NCBI GenBank assembly: GCA_023374045.1
Contig: CM041781.1
Coordinates: forward strand, 142,592,982-142,656,981
DNA length: 64,000 nucleotides
Direction of reading: 5' to 3'
DNA from: Limonium bicolor
Lineage: Eukaryota > Streptophyta > Magnoliopsida > Caryophyllales > Plumbaginaceae
Part shown: piece by piece, positions 32,748-45,890 of the stretch
Position numbering within the stretch: position 1 is the first letter of the stretch
How the letters are laid out: each line of letters opens with the position of its first letter
Made by a program: the position numbers and the translations under genes
The notes under the pieces: model-generated
The model's database searches: none
Told to the model about the DNA's origin: nothing
What the model saw: only the letters and a program-made list of their open reading frames with translations

Positions 32748-33339
32748 GTAAAGAATATGTAAGAAAAGTTAGGTTTCCACCATTTCTCCACATTACCGAA
32801 AATTAATACTCATGGGGCTTCATTTTTATCCATTGTTCTAGCTTGATTCTATTCTGCAAGGGCTAGAGGAGGTCCTTCTTGATTCATATCCAAGCCTACC
32901 TTAAGACTTTAAGGTAAAATATTCATTATAAGACCTTAAAACACATTTTTAACCTAGGTTTTCATTCCTTAAGGTTAGTGTATTGTTTAGCACTCATGTG
33001 AGTCATTGAATATTGATTAGAACATTGGCAAAGGAAATTTAATGAGTGGCCAAGATTCATTCAAGAAGAAGGTCTAAGGAGGAAGTAAAGATAAGCTTGG
33101 AAAAACAAGGTAAAATGCTTACCTAATGGTGGTTTAAGTTTTAAGGGGTGGTATTTAGATAAGTACTAATGTAGTTTAAAGCTTACATTATGTAATGGGA
33201 TATATAACCTAGGAAAAAGAATTTAAACAAGCTTATGAACTTGGGATTAAGGAGCCAATGGGAATGAGTTAGTAAGATAAGTTTAAGGTGGATTTTAAGA
33301 GCATTATAACTACTATGAGATTGATGGGTGTAATTGCAG
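32748..33339 (+). other. candidate leader intron in element C 5' LTR
   Basis: Donor TTAAG|GTAAAGAA and acceptor GTAATTGCAG|GTTG, 592 nt; aligned with the A and B leader introns. The copy in the right LTR is 42562-43153. Confidence 0.4.
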
Positions 33340-34411
33340 GTTGAAAGCTATTACATGTGGGAAATTCAGTGTTTTAATTTATGTCATTTAAGGGCCTAAG
33401 AGCCATGTCATTTAAGGGCCTAAGAGCCATGTCATTTAAGAGCCTTAGTGTTATGCAATTTAAGATTATTGCACTATATTGAGTTTATTATGAATGAGTT
33501 GATTTGGGTGAGAAAATATGATGAGAAAGGACTCGATGTGTGTGAGATGATTGTATGAGAAAAACCATGCATTTGGGCATGATAATATACTAGAGGAGCT
33601 ATGGTAAAATTTGAGTGGAAATGAGTTAGCCAAGTTGTTCTCTAGGTTTAGAATGGCCTGGAGTTGTCTAGGAGGAGTTAGAGGTTAGGAGGGTGTAAAT
33701 TGTGTGCTAAGATTGTGTACTAAGGGTTAGAGTGTTCATGATTGTATTAAGGGTGAAAAAAACTAAATGTTGGGTGTAGTAATATACTAAGAAAGCCATG
33801 TCAAAATTTGGAGAGAATTTTAAATGTTTAAGGTGTTCTAAGGAGATTTAATGCCTAAGGATGTTCTAGTGATCACTAAGGGTTGTTTTGGTGAAAATGG
33901 ATAAACCATGGAGTCCTTGAGTACTAGGAAGACCTAGGGATGTCTAAGAGGGACTAGGGGTTATAATGGTGAGTTTTATGCACCAAAACCATGGTTAAGG
34001 AAGCTAGGAAACTCGTACAAGGTTGGAAGGAAAAATAAGGTATAATGACTTGAAAGGATGTAAGCATGTGCTAGATTATATATAGCTTTGAGAAGTTTGA
34101 GTAAAGCAAATGGGTGTGCAAAATGATGCTTGAGGAGTAGTTAAGATGGTGGTAAAGAAACATAATGATTAGTTGAGGTCTTAGGCAAAGTCACAAGAGG
34201 GAAGTGTAAGGAATCAAGTGTTAAGTGTAAGAATTTTGTAAGAAATTGAGTGTCAAGTTTGGTGATTTTTGAGGAAGGTTTAGTGCATGTTTTAAGGTTT
34301 TTAAACATGTAGGAAACATGTGGAAAGATTGTGGAATGAGTGGGAAAAGATTGGGGTGAATTTGGAGTTCAAAATGAGTAGAAAAGCACTTTGGAAAATA
34401 GGTTCTACTGT

Positions 34412-34516
34412 GGACCGCCCCTAGGGACCGCCCCTGTGGGGAGGTCCAGGCAAATCGTGTAGGAAATTAGCTTCTGGTTGGGACCGCCCCTGGGGACCGC
34501 CCCAGAGGGGCGGTCC
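34412..34516 (+). repeat. GGACCGCCCC / GGGGCGGTCC array (C, 5' LTR)
   Basis: Two units, each with GGACCGCCCC half sites and an inverted GGGGaGGTCC or GGGGCGGTCC. The right copy is 58349-58440, lacking one half site. Confidence 0.85.
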
Positions 34517-36103
34517 AGTGCAGAGAAAAAGAAAAAAATTTGTTTTGGCTTCTAATGATGGGGGATTGAATGGTAATGGTTTTAGATGATGTTTAGGCCT
34601 TGTTTGGTGACATGTAAAGGTCTTAAGAGGTGTAAACAAGTATGAGGTGTAATGAGAAGTGATTAACTTATATGATTAAGTTTAAATTACAATGACTTAG
34701 TGGTCCAACATTAGGGAGTGATGATGATTAGAAAGATAAGCATATAATGACTTAAGAGATTAGGGTAAGTAAATGATTTTAAGTGTTCAAGATTAAGTTT
34801 ATAAGAATTTAAGAGGTGCTAAATGGGGATTGATATGTAATGATAATATAAGGTTGTTTAAAACATGTTTGGTGAGTAACAATGATAATTAAGTGGGTGA
34901 ATAAGTATAAGGTATGAGGAGAAGTGATTCACTTAAGATTAAGTTTATAAGAACTTAAGTGGTGTTAGATGGGGATCATTAGTGACCAAGTGAGTTAAGT
35001 AAGTTAGCTTTACTGGAAAAGTAATTAACAACCTAGAATTGAATAAATGTTTTAGGGTTTGAGAATTTGGACTCCGGAGGAGAGTAAGCAACCGAAACGA
35101 CCAACGGTGAACGGTACAGTTCTTCTTGTGACCTGCTTCCTAACGAGGTGTCCCTCGGCTTGTGTGCTATTTGTTTTTGTGTGCTCACTAAACAAGATAA
35201 AGCATGTAACCGGAACATTAAGTTTATTGTATTGTTGTGTGATGTTTGAAAACTAACACAACTTACTGTGAGAACTTACTAACCAACGTTTAGTAAGGAA
35301 TTGAGTGAGATTAAGGAACGCTCCCGAATATTAGTTTGTTATAAACCGAAAGAGGTTAACCAACAAACATTGTCTTGAGACTTCTACTAACTGGAACTTA
35401 ACGGGGGAGTGAGGAACCCGGGACTGACTCCGGTCATGCATGCTAAGGAATAAGGGGGTCGGTATCTAAAGCAGATCCGACTTCCGCTTAAGGACTTGTC
35501 TTCGGACTTGTTGCCTAGGGTCGGTTGCCGGCTCAGCTACATTGGACATACAGTCCAAGGTAGGAGGCATTAAGATGGTGCGGTAGGATCACCTAAATCC
35601 TAAATTATAAGATAAGTTGTTTATTCAACCAATGGAGTTAATAGCTCATTGGCTAGGGTTGCTTTTGACCCGACAAAAATAAACAATGAGGTAAGATACA
35701 ATCATTTCAATTTAAAGAGTGGTTTGTATTCTAAGATTAAGATAAGGTTTGAGATAAGTTGCAACCATTCCTATTTAAAGGATGGTTTGTATTATAAGAC
35801 TGAGGTAAGCTACATCCATTCCTTTTTAAAGGATGGTTGTTTTCTAAGACTAAGATAAGACTAAGATTGAGGTAAGATAAGGATGGACTAAGATTAAGAG
35901 GAAACGTAACTTAAGGAGTGAAGTAATTGACTCACTAATTAAGGGAACGCATTTAAGTCGTTCATTGTGTTTGAACTTGATTGTTCATAATTGGTTTATT
36001 GTTTATTGCACCTTCTATTATGTTGTGCATCTAATCAACCTCCATGCTTTCGACAATTAGTCATCGTAGCCACGTTAACTTGGGGGCCATGAGAGGATCG
36101 TAC

Positions 36104-36148
36104 CAGCATTCGTGCTGACCCCCTTTGGGGGCTGTTTTTACTACACAG
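36104..36148 (+). other. paired hairpins plus splice-acceptor-like site (C)
   Basis: CAGCA TTCG TGCTG, then CCCCC TTT GGGGG, then a T-rich run ending CTACACAG|GTT. The same module is in A (12881-12936), B (46825-46875), T and D. Confidence 0.6.
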
Positions 36149-36452
36149 GTTAACGTCAGGAGGCGGCCGTCACGAGAGTAAGATGGGGTACAAGTGTTAC
36201 GGGTTAAGTGTGGCCTACGAGTTGTGCATGTACACTCGTATGACAATTTGAGTTAGTAAAGATGTATAGGATGTGAGGGGACTGTAAGAAGGATATGTAC
36301 ATGGTTAAGATGTGTATGTACTAATGTTCGGTATATTCTGTCAATCAGACCGTGGCAAGGTCCTGGAGTGTATTGAATTCCGCTGTGACATTTATATATA
36401 TGTTGTTAAGTTGCAAAACCACATTTGGATTGAGATGGGGTGTTACAAAAAG

Positions 36453-36464
36453 TGGTATCAGAGC
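36453..36464 (+). other. PBS of element C (initiator tRNA-Met)
   Basis: TGGTATCAGAGC, 5 nt after the LTR. TCAGAGC pairs with GCTCTGA further on (7-bp stem), a weaker form of the hairpin in A and B. Confidence 0.9.
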
Positions 36465-39400
36465 ATAGTTACGCTCTGAAGACAAGAAATACCGAACTTA
36501 GGTGAATACTGAGGTTGAGTTTGAGTTATGGGTTAAGGGTTTAGTGATATAGTGAGAGGTGCGTTAGCTAGGACTTCCCGTGTTTACCGGATATCCTAGT
36601 ACCTAAGCCCCCCTCCACAATCCCTAACCCTAACGTGGAACACACCAGAGAGAAGAAACCTTCTCTTACTCGGGAAAACCCGATCTGGCAGGTAGTTAAC
36701 AGTAAGCAATACGAGAAACATCTTGTTGAACAACAGTTCACGGGAACTTGAACTTTTTAATTGGAGCGCAACTTGGTAGATGCTGCAACAGAATTTTACA
36801 AGTAAGAAACGGTAATTACCGGCAACATGGGTCGACATGCTACGCAGTCGAGTTACACCCATAATACCATGATAAGAAAAGCACTACTAGTGCAATGGAT
36901 AGGAATGATAAGCGACATGAGTGCCAGACAGTGGTCTGAATGAGCATAATAGTGGGATAATACCAAATATAGTTAAGATTACTGGAAGGACTAGCTAGAA
37001 ACGGGAACTCCAAACCCCATACAATGAGGAAGGTTATAAAACTTGGCCGACAGCGCAGGCGACAATAAGAACATGTACAACTGTATACCGAATAGACTAC
37101 AAAGTAGTGCCTAAAGGAGAATCACTACTTAAGTAGCCACGACAAAATGTGTGGAAACGGGAGCGAGTCAAGACATGAGTAATAACGGGTTTCCCCGCGG
37201 AAAGGGAGCGCCCTGATGAGTGACAGTACTGTCAAATGAAAAAAAAACTGTCGGATGGCTAGTTTATCCGAAATAAGAGAACCATCCAAGGAGTCCTTAG
37301 ACGACCAATTACATGGAGATTAGTGGAAGTACCACTACAGACCGCACAGTACCGGAAGTCCCATCTTGCATGGCGCACTTGCCATAGCAAGTGCTACCAC
37401 GATTAAGCTACACAAGAGCCATCATGGCGAGGTAACAGAACGCTACAATTGTAGTACACACTAATACCCGGATTGTAAATCTATAAGAACGGGAGAATGA
37501 GACCTTGGAAGGGCCTGACGGCCCGACCATGATGAGTGAGTGGATACACCAGTCACAGGGAGCTGAACTTGGATAGAATACTAACTATATAAATATTAGC
37601 AAACGGTATACCTACTACCACAACACACGACAGTACGGTAGAGCACCAATCCCGAACTCCAAGAGGAAACCCTAAGAGATCGCTCAGTAATGCGAGAAAA
37701 ACACTACATAATGATAACGTACAAGGAATGCATTACGGAATACAATGGAGACCGTGACATAAAAACTTTCAACAAGAATGGGATAAGACTCCTAGATTGA
37801 TCAATAAATACCAGTAATAAGCATTCTTCAATGAAGATGTGGAAAACCCAGAAAACAAGGATAAAGAAATGAACGTAAGCTATACCTACTAAGGATTAAG
37901 ACGTACAACCCTGGAAAAAGGAAGCTCAGAGGACTACCCCCACAGAGCGGGCATAGTCGAGCCGAACGAACTGATGAATGACAGTTAATACTGTTTGTCT
38001 AACTCATTAACACCCAAGTATTATTGATCATCAACGGGTGGCGTAGTCAACGGAAGTTGAACGAAGCATTGAGATGGAAGTATAAGATGACAGGATGATA
38101 TCCAACTTGGACACCGTAAGGCAAACGCCTAATACGAACCTAACCTTGATTGCTAAAAGACATAAGTCTAGTAAAATGATAGTATTTTCGAGGACACTAA
38201 GTAACCTCAGATCACCTGAATAAACTTCCATAGCAGGATGCAGTAACTTACCATGAAACCCGATACTACATTTAATATGAAACAAAAACCTATAAGGATG
38301 ACCTACAGATGAATAAGAGTACAAGTAATGAACTGAGGCATTAAGCACTAAGAGCCTACGAGCCAAGGAAGTTAACCACATCAGAGCCCGAGGCGTAGTA
38401 AGTTGTAAAAGAGCTTATTCAAGCCATGAAGGAACTACAATGTGTAGATGTGAACGGTTACCAAACCTATAACTTAGATTGTGGAAAATGTTGCCAGGAA
38501 AAGGCACCAATGAGAATAATGAGATAGTACATTGGCAGGGGTGGAGAACGAACCATGCCTTTTAGGGTGGGGATACCTCTCCTTGTTTTGAGGCCAAGAG
38601 TGGGAATAACCCCTCAAAAAGGGCTTTCACTTATTAGAGAAATATACGTTTGTTAGAGAATGAAAACTATAAACCTTGAAATTACCTTAGAACATACCAG
38701 ATACACTTGAGTAATAAGGAAGGCTACAGAGACAGACCTCATATCCTACACCCAGGATTTAAGAATCAGTAATCGTCAGAGATAACAATAGTGAGTGCGC
38801 AAAATGGCACGTCAAGTGACCACGCTCAAAGAGCTTGTGAGTAAATGGATGACTTCTTCAGTAACCGGTTAGATTACATGGTAAATAACATCATAAAGGA
38901 TGAAAGAATGTGTGAAAAATTAGCCTACTTATGAACCTGAAATTGAAGTATAACACCTTCATATTAAGAGATGACCATTTTACAACACGATACGGCAACC
39001 CCACACACCGAAATGAGAGAACCCCAGTGTGTTTACACCAAGAAGGGATTGAATGTAAGATAAGATGTTAGAGTAAATGAGTAAGTAGTTGCGCCATCAA
39101 TGGGCAACATGTTTAAAGGCCAGCTACCACGGTAGTAGTGGTCGTGAGTACAATATTTATATAAGGGGATTAAGTCATGGTGCGCGGTAAGCGACCGTTA
39201 TGTATAAGCCGTCAAATATTGACACTGAGGCAATTAAATTATAAGCTAAGACCGATATAAGTAAGGGAATAAGATGGTAGACGAACTGTGCATTGATGCC
39301 AGTAGTCTGGACCTGGTTAGGTAAGATTTCACAGGAAGCACACTACTCATTCCTTAAGGAACTTGAAGTGCATTCCTAGTAGAACAAATATGAGAAAGAA

Positions 39401-39989
39401 GATAAGAGGCTCTATGGAAAGAGACCTCAGTTACTAGAGACCGAATCAGTACGGGATATAGAAAGAACTAGCATAACCATACTTAAGAACACAGTAAATA
39501 AATTTCCCTTGATTAAGTTCAAGAAGACAATAAATGTTATCATGGAACGATGAAGAGGAGATCGACAACAGAATACTTCATAATTAGCAATAGCTAAACG
39601 TGTGACGGACACTATGAGTTTACTAAACGAGACGTGGGACGACTGCACCCACAGGGGCTTGTAGGCCTAACACGCTCATTTATGAGTTAGTTGGGTAAGT
39701 AGTAATGTACCAGTAAGGTACCCCATGCATGTAGACGAGTGGTGTAAGGAACACGGGAAGTAGTCAACTCCGTACCACGGACAACGACGCAAGATCAGAC
39801 AAGAGCAGCTACTACCGCAAACAGTCGAAGAGAAGAATTCAGTTGAACCAACAACACAAAGGAATCAGAGAACAAATAATTAAAGACTATGAAGTGCGAA
39901 GAGCACGGATTGTTAAGCACAGACATTGGACATGTCTTAAAGTGTTAAGGATAAGACTGTAAAGCGCAATAAGCACTAAACAACAGTTT
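36465..39989 (+). pseudogene. element C decayed gag-pol interior
   Basis: 3.5 kb with no supported ORF. Contains the hairpin shared with A (37375-37394), a block shared with A at ~39490-39970, and short shared text at ~38572 and ~39180. 38176-38200 might be a worn FIDD-box of RT, but this is weak. Confidence 0.45.
37375..37394 (+). other. perfect 8-bp hairpin, element C copy
   Basis: Same GCACTTGC / CATA / GCAAGTGC as 14088-14107. Confidence 0.6.
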
Positions 39990-40175
39990 CAGATTAAGGG
40001 TCATCCTCAGACCAAAGGTCAGTTGGAGAGAATAATTTAGACATTCGAGAAAACACTAAGAGTATGAACATAAGATCTTCAGAAAGGAGAATGGATAGAC
40101 GAGGTACAACTTATTAAGGTCGTGTATATAAAATATAACATGTCCACTGAGAGACCAATATTCCTACACTGTAAG
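39990..40175 (+). pseudogene. element C integrase remnant
   Basis: Reads GHPQTKGQLERII, stop, TFEKTLRV ... WIDEVQLIKVVY, aligning with [20 protein letters not shown] ... [12 protein letters not shown] of element B. The catalytic Glu is still recognisable (QLER), but stops break the frame. Confidence 0.7.
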
Positions 40176-40308
40176 GAGGCAGAATGATATAAATACTATG
40201 AACGATTTGAAAGGCAGTTAAGCCTAAGATTATCAGAGTCGCGCAGCTGAAGCTAGCAGAACACTACCTTTGAGATTAGACCAAACTAAGTTAAGAAAAT
40301 GGTATAAG

Positions 40309-40396
40309 TACCGTTAAGAATCCTCGATACGAGACTAAGCCATTAACATAGTTATGACCCTCTGATCCAATAATAATGAGATAGATGACATGGAAG
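40309..40396 (+). pseudogene. element C chromodomain remnant
   Basis: Reads TVKNPRYETKP, then PSDPIIM, a stop and MTWK, aligning with [11 protein letters not shown] ... [11 protein letters not shown]. It is followed by the post-pol PPT-like tract at 40471. Confidence 0.5.
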
Positions 40397-40470
40397 CTAG
40401 AATGCTTGGTAATTAGACATCTTGAACTTATGTTCAAGGATGATATAATGTTGATTAAGTGGGCGTAATC

Positions 40471-40487
40471 CATTTTAAGGGGGTAGA
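40471..40487 (+). other. first (post-pol) PPT-like tract of element C
   Basis: CATTTTAAGGGGGTAGAGC; compare 16742-16760 and 53361-53378. Confidence 0.55.
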
Positions 40488-41583
40488 GCGAAAACCGCTT
40501 AACGTATGTTACATAAACTACGGTGTGCATAGCACAAAAGAATTTGAGAATATGTTTTACATAAACATTTTGAGATAAATCATGGTTATTGCACACAGAA
40601 GATGTGAATACCATACATATTAAGTACCTATCTTGTTAACTCCGGCGTGAGTACAAGTTAAGAGATTAAGGAAGAGGATTAAGGAGACTTAAGGAATATG
40701 GAATATGTGAGATATGGTCGATATGAGAGTATGTGGAGATAAGAATAAGACAACACTATGAGATATTATTTGATATGGAGTATGAGTTAGAAAATAGTAA
40801 TGCTATGAATATAAGATGGTAAGAGTTGGTAGAGACTGATTAGAACTTGTAGGAATTTAAGTCTGGAGGCAAGTATTAAGAGATATTGGGAATGTTTGAT
40901 GGACTGAGTCCACACCTGGAGATGTAATGATTACGACTAGGAAGACTAAAAGATAGAAATTGGAAATGAGTGCATTATTGATGTTTGAAAATGACGTGGG
41001 TGGTGGAACTTTATTTTCTAGGGATCAAGGGAAACCAAACACAAATTGGGGTGGAAGGATAGTTCAACACTGATGCTGATCACATCAGGGTTGGATGATT
41101 CCTAAAACTCCCTACCAGTGGTCACAATTAAATCACACTATGGATAGAGGCTTTAGGATAAAACGAAATCGGAGTTGATTGTATTTTCAAATAGAGGGGA
41201 CTATCCCTCACTTGACCTCGTAAAAAGGATTTCCTTTTTACTGAGTCTCGCCCATGAAGTCAAGGACGCATGAGCCTTTGTCTTTGGACCGGTGACATGG
41301 GGAGAACAGAGTGTTTTGTATTCTGGCCCATGGTTGCGTGGACGAATGTGCCTTTGTCTACGGACCGGTGACATGGGAGAATACGATAAAAATTATGTGA
41401 TTGTTTTAATCATCAAAAAGGAACAAAGAGAATTTTGAGTGCTATACATGCTTAAGCATGTTTGTGATATTAGAGTATAAGCATATGGCGGATCTAATGA
41501 TTCAATGAGTTAAAGTATACTAAGTATGATCTATGTCTATGGAATGAGGTAAGACATGTATTCTAATAAGATAAGATGCATGG
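40488..41583 (+). other. element C 3' spacer between the two PPTs
   Basis: No gene. 40915-41130 is strongly similar to 17200-17400 of element A, with the 61-nt identical block at 41038-41098. Confidence 0.6.
41038..41098 (+). other. 61-nt identical block, element C copy
   Basis: Matches 17323-17383 base for base. Confidence 0.85.
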
Positions 41584-41619
41584 GAACTTTGGGGACAAAG
41601 TTCTTTTAAGGGGGGAAGA
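41584..41619 (+). other. pre-PPT hairpin and PPT of element C
   Basis: GAACTTTG, loop GGGA, CAAAGTTC, then TTTTAAGGGGGGAAGA before the right LTR. Confidence 0.82.
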
Positions 41620-41620
41620 T

Positions 41621-43373
41621 TGAAATACCCCAAACCTAAGTATGCAAAGTAAACATCAAATTATGATGTAGTAAGGCCAAGATATGCGTTAGAAAGATTG
41701 GTAGACAATTTAAACCAAGGAAAACACAAGAAAATGCCTTAACGGCAATTTGGGCAAAAACATGCTCTAAGCTTGGAGTGACTTTGATTACCACCCAAAT
41801 ACCATTATAAAACTTTATTAAGATGCTAATGGGCATTTTAAATCAATTACCAAAGAAAACCAAGCTCAAAAAAAGCTTAAACACAAAATGTGCTTTAAGA
41901 CTCCTTAAAGCACCTTTTTGAGAAATTGTCTTAGAAATGAGTTTTGAGTGGCTAAATGCCCATGATTACACCTTAATCAACATGTGTACTAATTAGTATC
42001 ACATTAGGAAGCCTAAATCAATGGGAAACCAAAAATTTCACGAATATGTGCACTAATTAGTGAATAGTGCTCAATAGTCCTAGTTTTTGACTTAAGTCAA
42101 CCTTAATTAGTTAAATGGCCAAACAAGGCCTTATGTATGTTAATTAGTAAGGGGGACACGGTTTTAAGGGGATGAGTCACCATAGACTTCATCAAATAAG
42201 AAAATAAGAAGAGATAAAGTAAATAAAGTTACTATTTGCTTTTATAAAGCAAAATATCCTTTATTAGCCTACCTCTCTCCTCTCTTCTTCTTCATTTCTC
42301 TTCTTCACCAACGAGTTCCTCTTCTTCTTCTTGTTATAACCGTTCCCAACCAGCTTCATACTTGCTCCACCTTGCTTTGTCTATAACTTGCCCTTTTAAG
42401 CTCCAAATCAAAAACTAAGCATAGATTTCTCTTAGTTAGACCAAGGCCTTGCTTCCTATCTTTTCAATATTTGAAAAGCCTCATTTTGGAGCCATGGTAA
42501 ATCACCATTGAAGGGGGAAAAATAAGCTTGTAGGGTGCATTAGCTTCTCCATTCTCTTAAGGTAAAGAATATGTAAGAAAAGTTAGGTTTCCACCATTTC
42601 TCCACATTACCGAAAATTAATACTCATGGGGCTTCATTTTTATCCATTGTTCTAGCTTGATTCTATTCTCCAAGGGCTAGAGGAGGTCCTTCTTGATTCA
42701 TATCCAAGCCTACCTTGAGACTTCAAGGTAAAATATTCATTATAAGACCTTAAAACACATTTTTAACCTAGGTTTTCATTCCTTAAGGTAAGTGTATTGT
42801 TTAGCACTCATGTGAGTCATTGAATATTGATTAGAACATTGGCAAAGGAAATTTAATGAGTGTTCGAGATTCATTCAAGAAGAAGGTCTAAGGAGGAAGT
42901 AAAGATAAGCTTGGAAAAACAAGGTAAAATGCTTACCTAATGGTGGTTTAAGTTTTAAGGGGTGGTATTTAGATAAGTACTAATTTAGCTTAAAGCTTGC
43001 ATTATGTAATGGGTCATATAACCTTGGAAAAATAATTTAAACAAGCTTATGAACTTGGGATTAAGGAGCCAATGGGAATGAGTTAGTAAGATAAGTTTAA
43101 GGTGGATTTTAAGAGCATTATAACTACTATGAGATTGATGGGTGTAATTGCAGGTTGACAGCTATTACATGTGGGAAATTCAGTGTTTTAATTTATGTCA
43201 TTTAAGGGCCTAAGAGCCATGTCATTTAAGGGCCTAAGAGCCATGTCATTTAAGAGCCTTAGTGCTATGCAATTTAAGATTATTGCACTATATTGAGTTT
43301 ATTATGAATGAGTTGATTTGGGTGAGAAAATATGATGAGAAAGGACTCGATGAGTGTGAGATGATTGTATGAG
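41621..43373 (+). repeat. element C 3' LTR, left part
   Basis: First 1753 bp of the right LTR, broken by the start of element B at 43374, after GATGATTGTATGAG. Candidate leader intron 42562-43153. Confidence 0.9.
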
Positions 43374-44322
43374 TGAAATACCCCAAACCTTAATATATTG
43401 TTTAAACACTTAAACATGGTGTATCAAGACTAAAAAGAGTCTTAGAAACATTAGTAAACAAGTTTAAACAAAAGAAACACAAAATGTGCTTTAAAGTCAA
43501 TAAGAGCCAAAATGTGCTCTAAGCTTGGGATAAACTTGGTTAAGACCTAATGAACTTACCAAGACCTCATTTATACACTAATGAACATATTAAATCAATT
43601 ACCAAAGAAAACCAAGCTTGAAAACAAGTTTAAACACAAAATGTGCTTTAAGGAGTCTTAAAGCACATTTTTGAAAAATTGTCTTGTAAATGAGTTTTGA
43701 ATGGCTAGATGTCCATCATTACTCTTAAATATATATGTGTACTATATAATATCACATTTGGGTGTCTATATTAGTGGGAAATCAAAAATTTCACTTCTAT
43801 GTGCCTTGTTTTATGAATAGTAACTTTTATAAGCTATTTTGTAACATATGTTTGTATAAGTAATTAAATTGACAAACAAAGACTATATTACCCTCATTAT
43901 ATTAGGGGGCCGGTTTTCTAAGGCTTGGTGACTCACCACCCTCTTGTTAATTTTTAAGTAAATAATGATGACTAAGAAAGTACTATTTGCTTTTAAACTA
44001 CAAATATCTTCTAAAGTAAAACCAATCTTCATTCTCTCATTTCCTTTCCTTGCTCACACGGTTTCCCACCTCTCTTCTTCCTTCCTTCTTTGTTCTCTCA
44101 CGATAGAACCACTATCACCATTAGAACACAAGCTTCACCTCTTGTAAAACCTTGCTCACTTGTCCAAATCAAAAACAAACACCACCATCTTCTTCCTCTC
44201 ATCAAGCTCTTCATTCCTATCTTTTCAAAAGTCCAAGACAACCATTTCGGTGCCATGGAGTTTCTCCATTGAAGGAGCTTGAGCTTGTATTTTTACATAT
44301 TGTTACTCTCCTTGACTTCTAG

Positions 44323-44819
44323 GTAAGGAATCTCAAATAAAAACTTCATTTCCTCCTTGTTTTTGTCATGTCCGAAAATATGTATTGAAGGAGCTTTTTA
44401 TGTGACTTTGTTCTAGCTTCATTCCAACTCTTCATGGACTAGGTGGAGTCCTCTCTTGCTAGATATTCAAACTCTCTTCAAAGAGCAAGGTAAAACAACT
44501 ACATTAATGTTTTTGAAACAATGTAAAACTAGGGTTTACAATGAGATGGAGCTTATAGCTTGAATACTCATTATAATGTTTGTATATTGTTTAGAGCTTG
44601 TCAAAGAATCAAGTACTCTATCGGTTTTCTAAAGGAAACAAGAAAGAAGTTATTTTGCAAAAGAGGTAAATCTACTAACCTAATGTTGTTTTAATGCCTT
44701 AGGAGAAATGAGCTTATAAATGCTTATTAAAACTACCTAAAGAGCCAATGGTGAATGACTTAGTAAAGTGTTCTCAAGAGCTTAGTAAAAGGCATATGTG
44801 TTGTTGAGTGTATTTGCAG
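44323..44819 (+). other. candidate leader intron in element B 5' LTR
   Basis: Donor CTTCTAG|GTAAGGAAT and acceptor GTATTTGCAG|GTT, 497 nt; donor identical to that of element A. Right LTR: 54599-55089. Confidence 0.45.
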
Positions 44820-45566
44820 GTTAAAGGCAAATATATTGTGGAAATTCAGTGTTTATGATTTGTGCATTTTAAGGGCCTAAGAGCCATGTCATTTAAGGGC
44901 CTAAGTGCCATGCAATTTAAATTGTGCACTATATTGTGATGTAGTGCTTGTAGTGAAGTTTGTGTATAATAAGTACTTGATGGATTTTTAGTGTTCTTGG
45001 TTGTTTATTGGTAAAAACAATGTGTTTTGGTTTAGTAATGTTCTAGGAGAACCTATGTCGAAATTTGGTAACAAATGTGAAGTTCTAAGTGTTAAAATGG
45101 TTTGATAAGTTAAGGAGTATTTAAAATGGTTAAGTGTTGTTCTTGTGTAGGAAACATGCATTAAGGTGATTTGGATGTAACAAGGACTTAGGCATGAGCT
45201 TGAGATTTGTATGTACCAAAGTCATTTTGGGACTTAGTAAAGACTTAGGCAAACTTTGGTAAATAAGGAGAAAGTGTGAACTTGGAAAAAGAATCAAGAG
45301 TGACATAAGGAGTTGGTTGGAGAAATATTTGGATAGTAGTTATAGGTGAGAAACACCATTTAGAAACCTAGTGTAAAATGTTGTAAGTGTTAGGAATTTT
45401 GTGAAGAGATAAGTAAAGGTTTAAGGAATTAGAAAAAGAGTGTTTGTGAGTGTTTTAAGGATGGTTTAAGTTGTGTTTGAAGTGCCCAAATGAGGTTAGG
45501 GGGTACTAGGTTATATGGGGTAAAGTTTGGAGTTGAATGTGAAAAGGAAAATAAGGATTTGGGGCA

Positions 45567-45890
45567 GACCGGACTTGCGACCGGACTTGCAAGCCCGGTC
45601 GGGCCCTGTTACACTACCGAGAAATGTTTCTGGAATCGACCGGACTTGGGGGACCGGACCTACAAGTCCGGTCGGGCTTGTTTTGTGAGAGGGAAAATGT
45701 TTCTGGAATGGACCGGACATGGGACCGGACTTACAAGTCCGGTCGGTCAGTAGAAAATTTTGTACGGATTGAGTTCTGGAATCGACCGGACATGGGACCG
45801 GACCTGACAAGTCCGGTCGGGTGAATTTCCAAGGGAAAACTCTCTGGAATCGACCGGACATGGACAAGTCCGGTCGGCAAGTCCGGTCGG
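45567..45890 (+). repeat. GACCGGAC / GTCCGGTC array (B, 5' LTR)
   Basis: Five units like those of element A but with core GACCGGACnTG and CAAGTCCGGTCGG; spacers keep TTCTGGAAT. A-family GACCGAAC has become GACCGGAC on both arms. Right copy 55853-56182. Confidence 0.88.

Larger units (their letters stand above)
31934..36447 (+). repeat. element C 5' LTR
   Basis: 4514 bp, starts TGAAAACCCCAAACC and ends GGTGTTACA. Candidate leader intron 32748-33339, array 34412-34516, CAGCA..TGCTG and CCCCC..GGGGG hairpins 36104-36131 followed by CTACACAG. Confidence 0.9.
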
